Assembly (NCBI GenBank): GCA_020636475.1
Contig: JACJXU010000008.1
Coordinates: forward strand, 1 to 64,000
DNA: 64,000 nt
From: Chitinophagales bacterium
GTDB taxonomy: Bacteria; Bacteroidota; Bacteroidia; Chitinophagales; UBA2359
Direction: 5' to 3'
A program made the translations under genes and the position numbers. Below are positions 63,121-64,000 of the stretch, one piece after another. Under the pieces are notes generated by a model, which saw nothing but the letters and a program-made list of their open reading frames with translations, was not told the DNA's origin and did not search any database. Each line of letters opens with the position of its first letter. Positions within the stretch are counted from its first letter, which is position 1.

Positions 63121-63858
63121 ATGCATCTTTGTATTGATATTGGAAATACGCGCAGCAAATGGGCTGTTTTTGATAAGGCATTATTGATAGAAAAACAAAC
63201 AATTTCAGTACTGGATGTAGCTGTATTGCAGCAAATTTTTGCCCAATATCCCATAGATAAAAGCATAAGTTCGTCTGTGCGACATGAAATTGCGCCGGAA
63301 ATAAAAGCCTTTTTATCCGACAATAGTTTTTATGTTCCTTTTACAACAGATACGCCATTGCCTGTTTTTTCGCGTTATGCTACACCGCAAACGTTGGGGC
63401 GCGACAGAATAGCAGGTGCCGTAGCGGCTTATTTTTTATATCCCGAAACGCACTCGCTGGTGCTGGACAGCGGCACTTGTCTTACCTACAATTTTATTGA
63501 TAAATCGGCAACTTACTGGGGCGGAGCTATTTCTTTGGGAGTACGCATGCGTTTTAAATCTTTGGCACATTTCACGGCAAGATTGCCACTTATTGAGCCG
63601 CAAGCAGAAATGCCTTATTTTATTGGCGACACTACCGAAACTTCTATTTTGAGTGGTGTAATGAATGGCGTTGCACAAGAAATTGACGGCATTGTTACAC
63701 AATATGAGCAATCTTTTGGTAAAATTAACGTAGTATTTACCGGCGGAGATGCACATTTGTTGCATACAACGCATAAAAAACAGATATTTGCGCAGCCCGA
63801 ACTTGTTTTTATCGGTTTAAATCAAATTTTAGTATTTAATGCAGCATTATTTTTATAA
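63121..63858 (+). CDS. coaX: type III pantothenate kinase
   Basis: A 245-residue CoaX. The ASKHA fold motifs are visible: phosphate 1 LCIDIGNTRSKWAVF (Asp6, Gly8, Asn9, Thr10), the family motif TLGRDRIAGAVAAY, phosphate 2 LVLDSGTCLTYNFI, and the adenosine motif VVFTGGDAHLL. It catalyses the first step of coenzyme A synthesis, phosphorylating pantothenate in the cytosol. The next gene overlaps its end by 20 bases, as often happens downstream of coaX in this phylum. Confidence 0.95.
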   Translation: MHLCIDIGNTRSKWAVFDKALLIEKQTISVLDVAVLQQIFAQYPIDKSISSSVRHEIAPEIKAFLSDNSFYVPFTTDTPLPVFSRYATPQTLGRDRIAGAVAAYFLYPETHSLVLDSGTCLTYNFIDKSATYWGGAISLGVRMRFKSLAHFTARLPLIEPQAEMPYFIGDTTETSILSGVMNGVAQEIDGIVTQYEQSFGKINVVFTGGDAHLLHTTHKKQIFAQPELVFIGLNQILVFNAALFL

Positions 63859-64000
63859 AATCTCTATCATACTCTTGTGCCTAATGAACAATCTTTCGGC
63901 ACAAGATTTGGACCTCACCATAGACCGTCCTACGTATTTGTATTCTTACTTTACTCCCGGACATTTGCAAGATTTGACAACTGCTTCTGCCAGAGGCATG
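63839..64000 (+). CDS. outer-membrane protein, OmpP1/FadL- or PorV-like, cut by window edge
   Basis: Starts at ATG 63839, overlapping the coaX stop (63858) by 20 bases. The 54 visible residues contain a signal peptide (MQHYFYKISIILLCLMNNLSAQ, given as pieces) and LDLTIDRPTYLYSYFTPGHLQDL, ending in TTASARGM, which resembles the start of OmpP1/FadL or PorV-like barrels (A-R-G/A-M-G). The remainder lies outside the window, so the family is only suggested. Confidence 0.5.
   Translation, partial: MQHYFYKISIILLCLMNNLSAQDLDLTIDRPTYLYSYFTPGHLQDLTTASARGM

Overview
The window is AT-rich chromosomal DNA of a member of the Bacteroidota, probably a Saprospiria/Chitinophagia/Cytophagia-like marine or freshwater lineage; the rank below phylum is inference. 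Four things support this. Several genes follow a TAnnTTTG -7 promoter box, and Shine-Dalgarno sites are mostly absent. Giant secreted proteins carry type IX secretion (T9SS) sorting domains of type A and type B, and a PorP/SprF protein lies next to one of them. There are family-typical proteins (DUF4175, Big_5 lipoprotein, TPR/Q-rich BatC-like, DUF2490, YugP-like metallopeptidase). The codon usage looks uniform.

Layout. 1-9 kb: a truncated anchored protein, a secreted CpeT-prolyl oligopeptidase fusion, a degenerate MtfA-like protein with a TrkA-type K+ channel, a double-domain universal stress protein, an ArsR regulator, a PTPS/QueD-like enzyme and AsnRS. 9-16 kb: rpoN, a long structured leader followed by the rtcB-prfH RNA-repair pair, recQ and lolA. 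16-31 kb: a saccharopine-dehydrogenase-like enzyme, a higBA toxin-antitoxin pair, a nitroreductase, an ABC exporter pair, DUF4175, a secreted glutamine-amidotransferase-like protein, mnmG preceded by three perfect parS palindromes, a frameshifted Big_5 lipoprotein, an MscS channel and a flippase-like membrane protein. 31-37 kb: metH with a foldable leader, a YugP-like peptidase and a BatC-like TPR protein. 37-50 kb: a 1758-residue PKD/T9SS-A protein, an NRAMP-like transporter lacking the usual metal ligands, a thioesterase, a 1159-residue PKD/T9SS-B protein with PorP/SprF, and a TPR-like protein. 50-64 kb: NifU-like protein, secreted and TPR proteins, an M28 homologue missing metal ligands, an ECF sigma factor with an anchored beta-barrel-like partner, tRNA-Pro(GGG), a 5'-truncated COR-TIR fragment abutting a 5'-truncated DUF2490 gene, peroxiredoxin, DsbA-like protein, bestrophin, CoaX and the start of an outer-membrane protein.

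Genes that probably work together: rtcB and prfH (repair of cleaved rRNA/RNA with a release-factor homologue); the 1159-residue protein with PorP/SprF (secretion and surface attachment); the ABC permease and ATPase; the ECF sigma factor and its downstream partner; peroxiredoxin and the DsbA-like thiol protein; parS with ParB encoded elsewhere, suggesting that this region lies in the replication-origin half of the chromosome. No CRISPR array, rRNA operon, prophage or complete insertion sequence was seen.

Strongest leads: (1) the roughly 390-nt hairpin-rich leader with its own consensus promoter ahead of rtcB-prfH; (2) the CpeT-prolyl oligopeptidase fusion; (3) three parS sites in the mnmG 5' region; (4) the head-to-head junction of truncated COR-TIR and DUF2490 genes beside a tRNA; (5) three proteins (MtfA-like, NRAMP-like, M28-like) that retain family folds but have lost metal ligands. 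All database-type statements come from family recognition by eye; no search was run.
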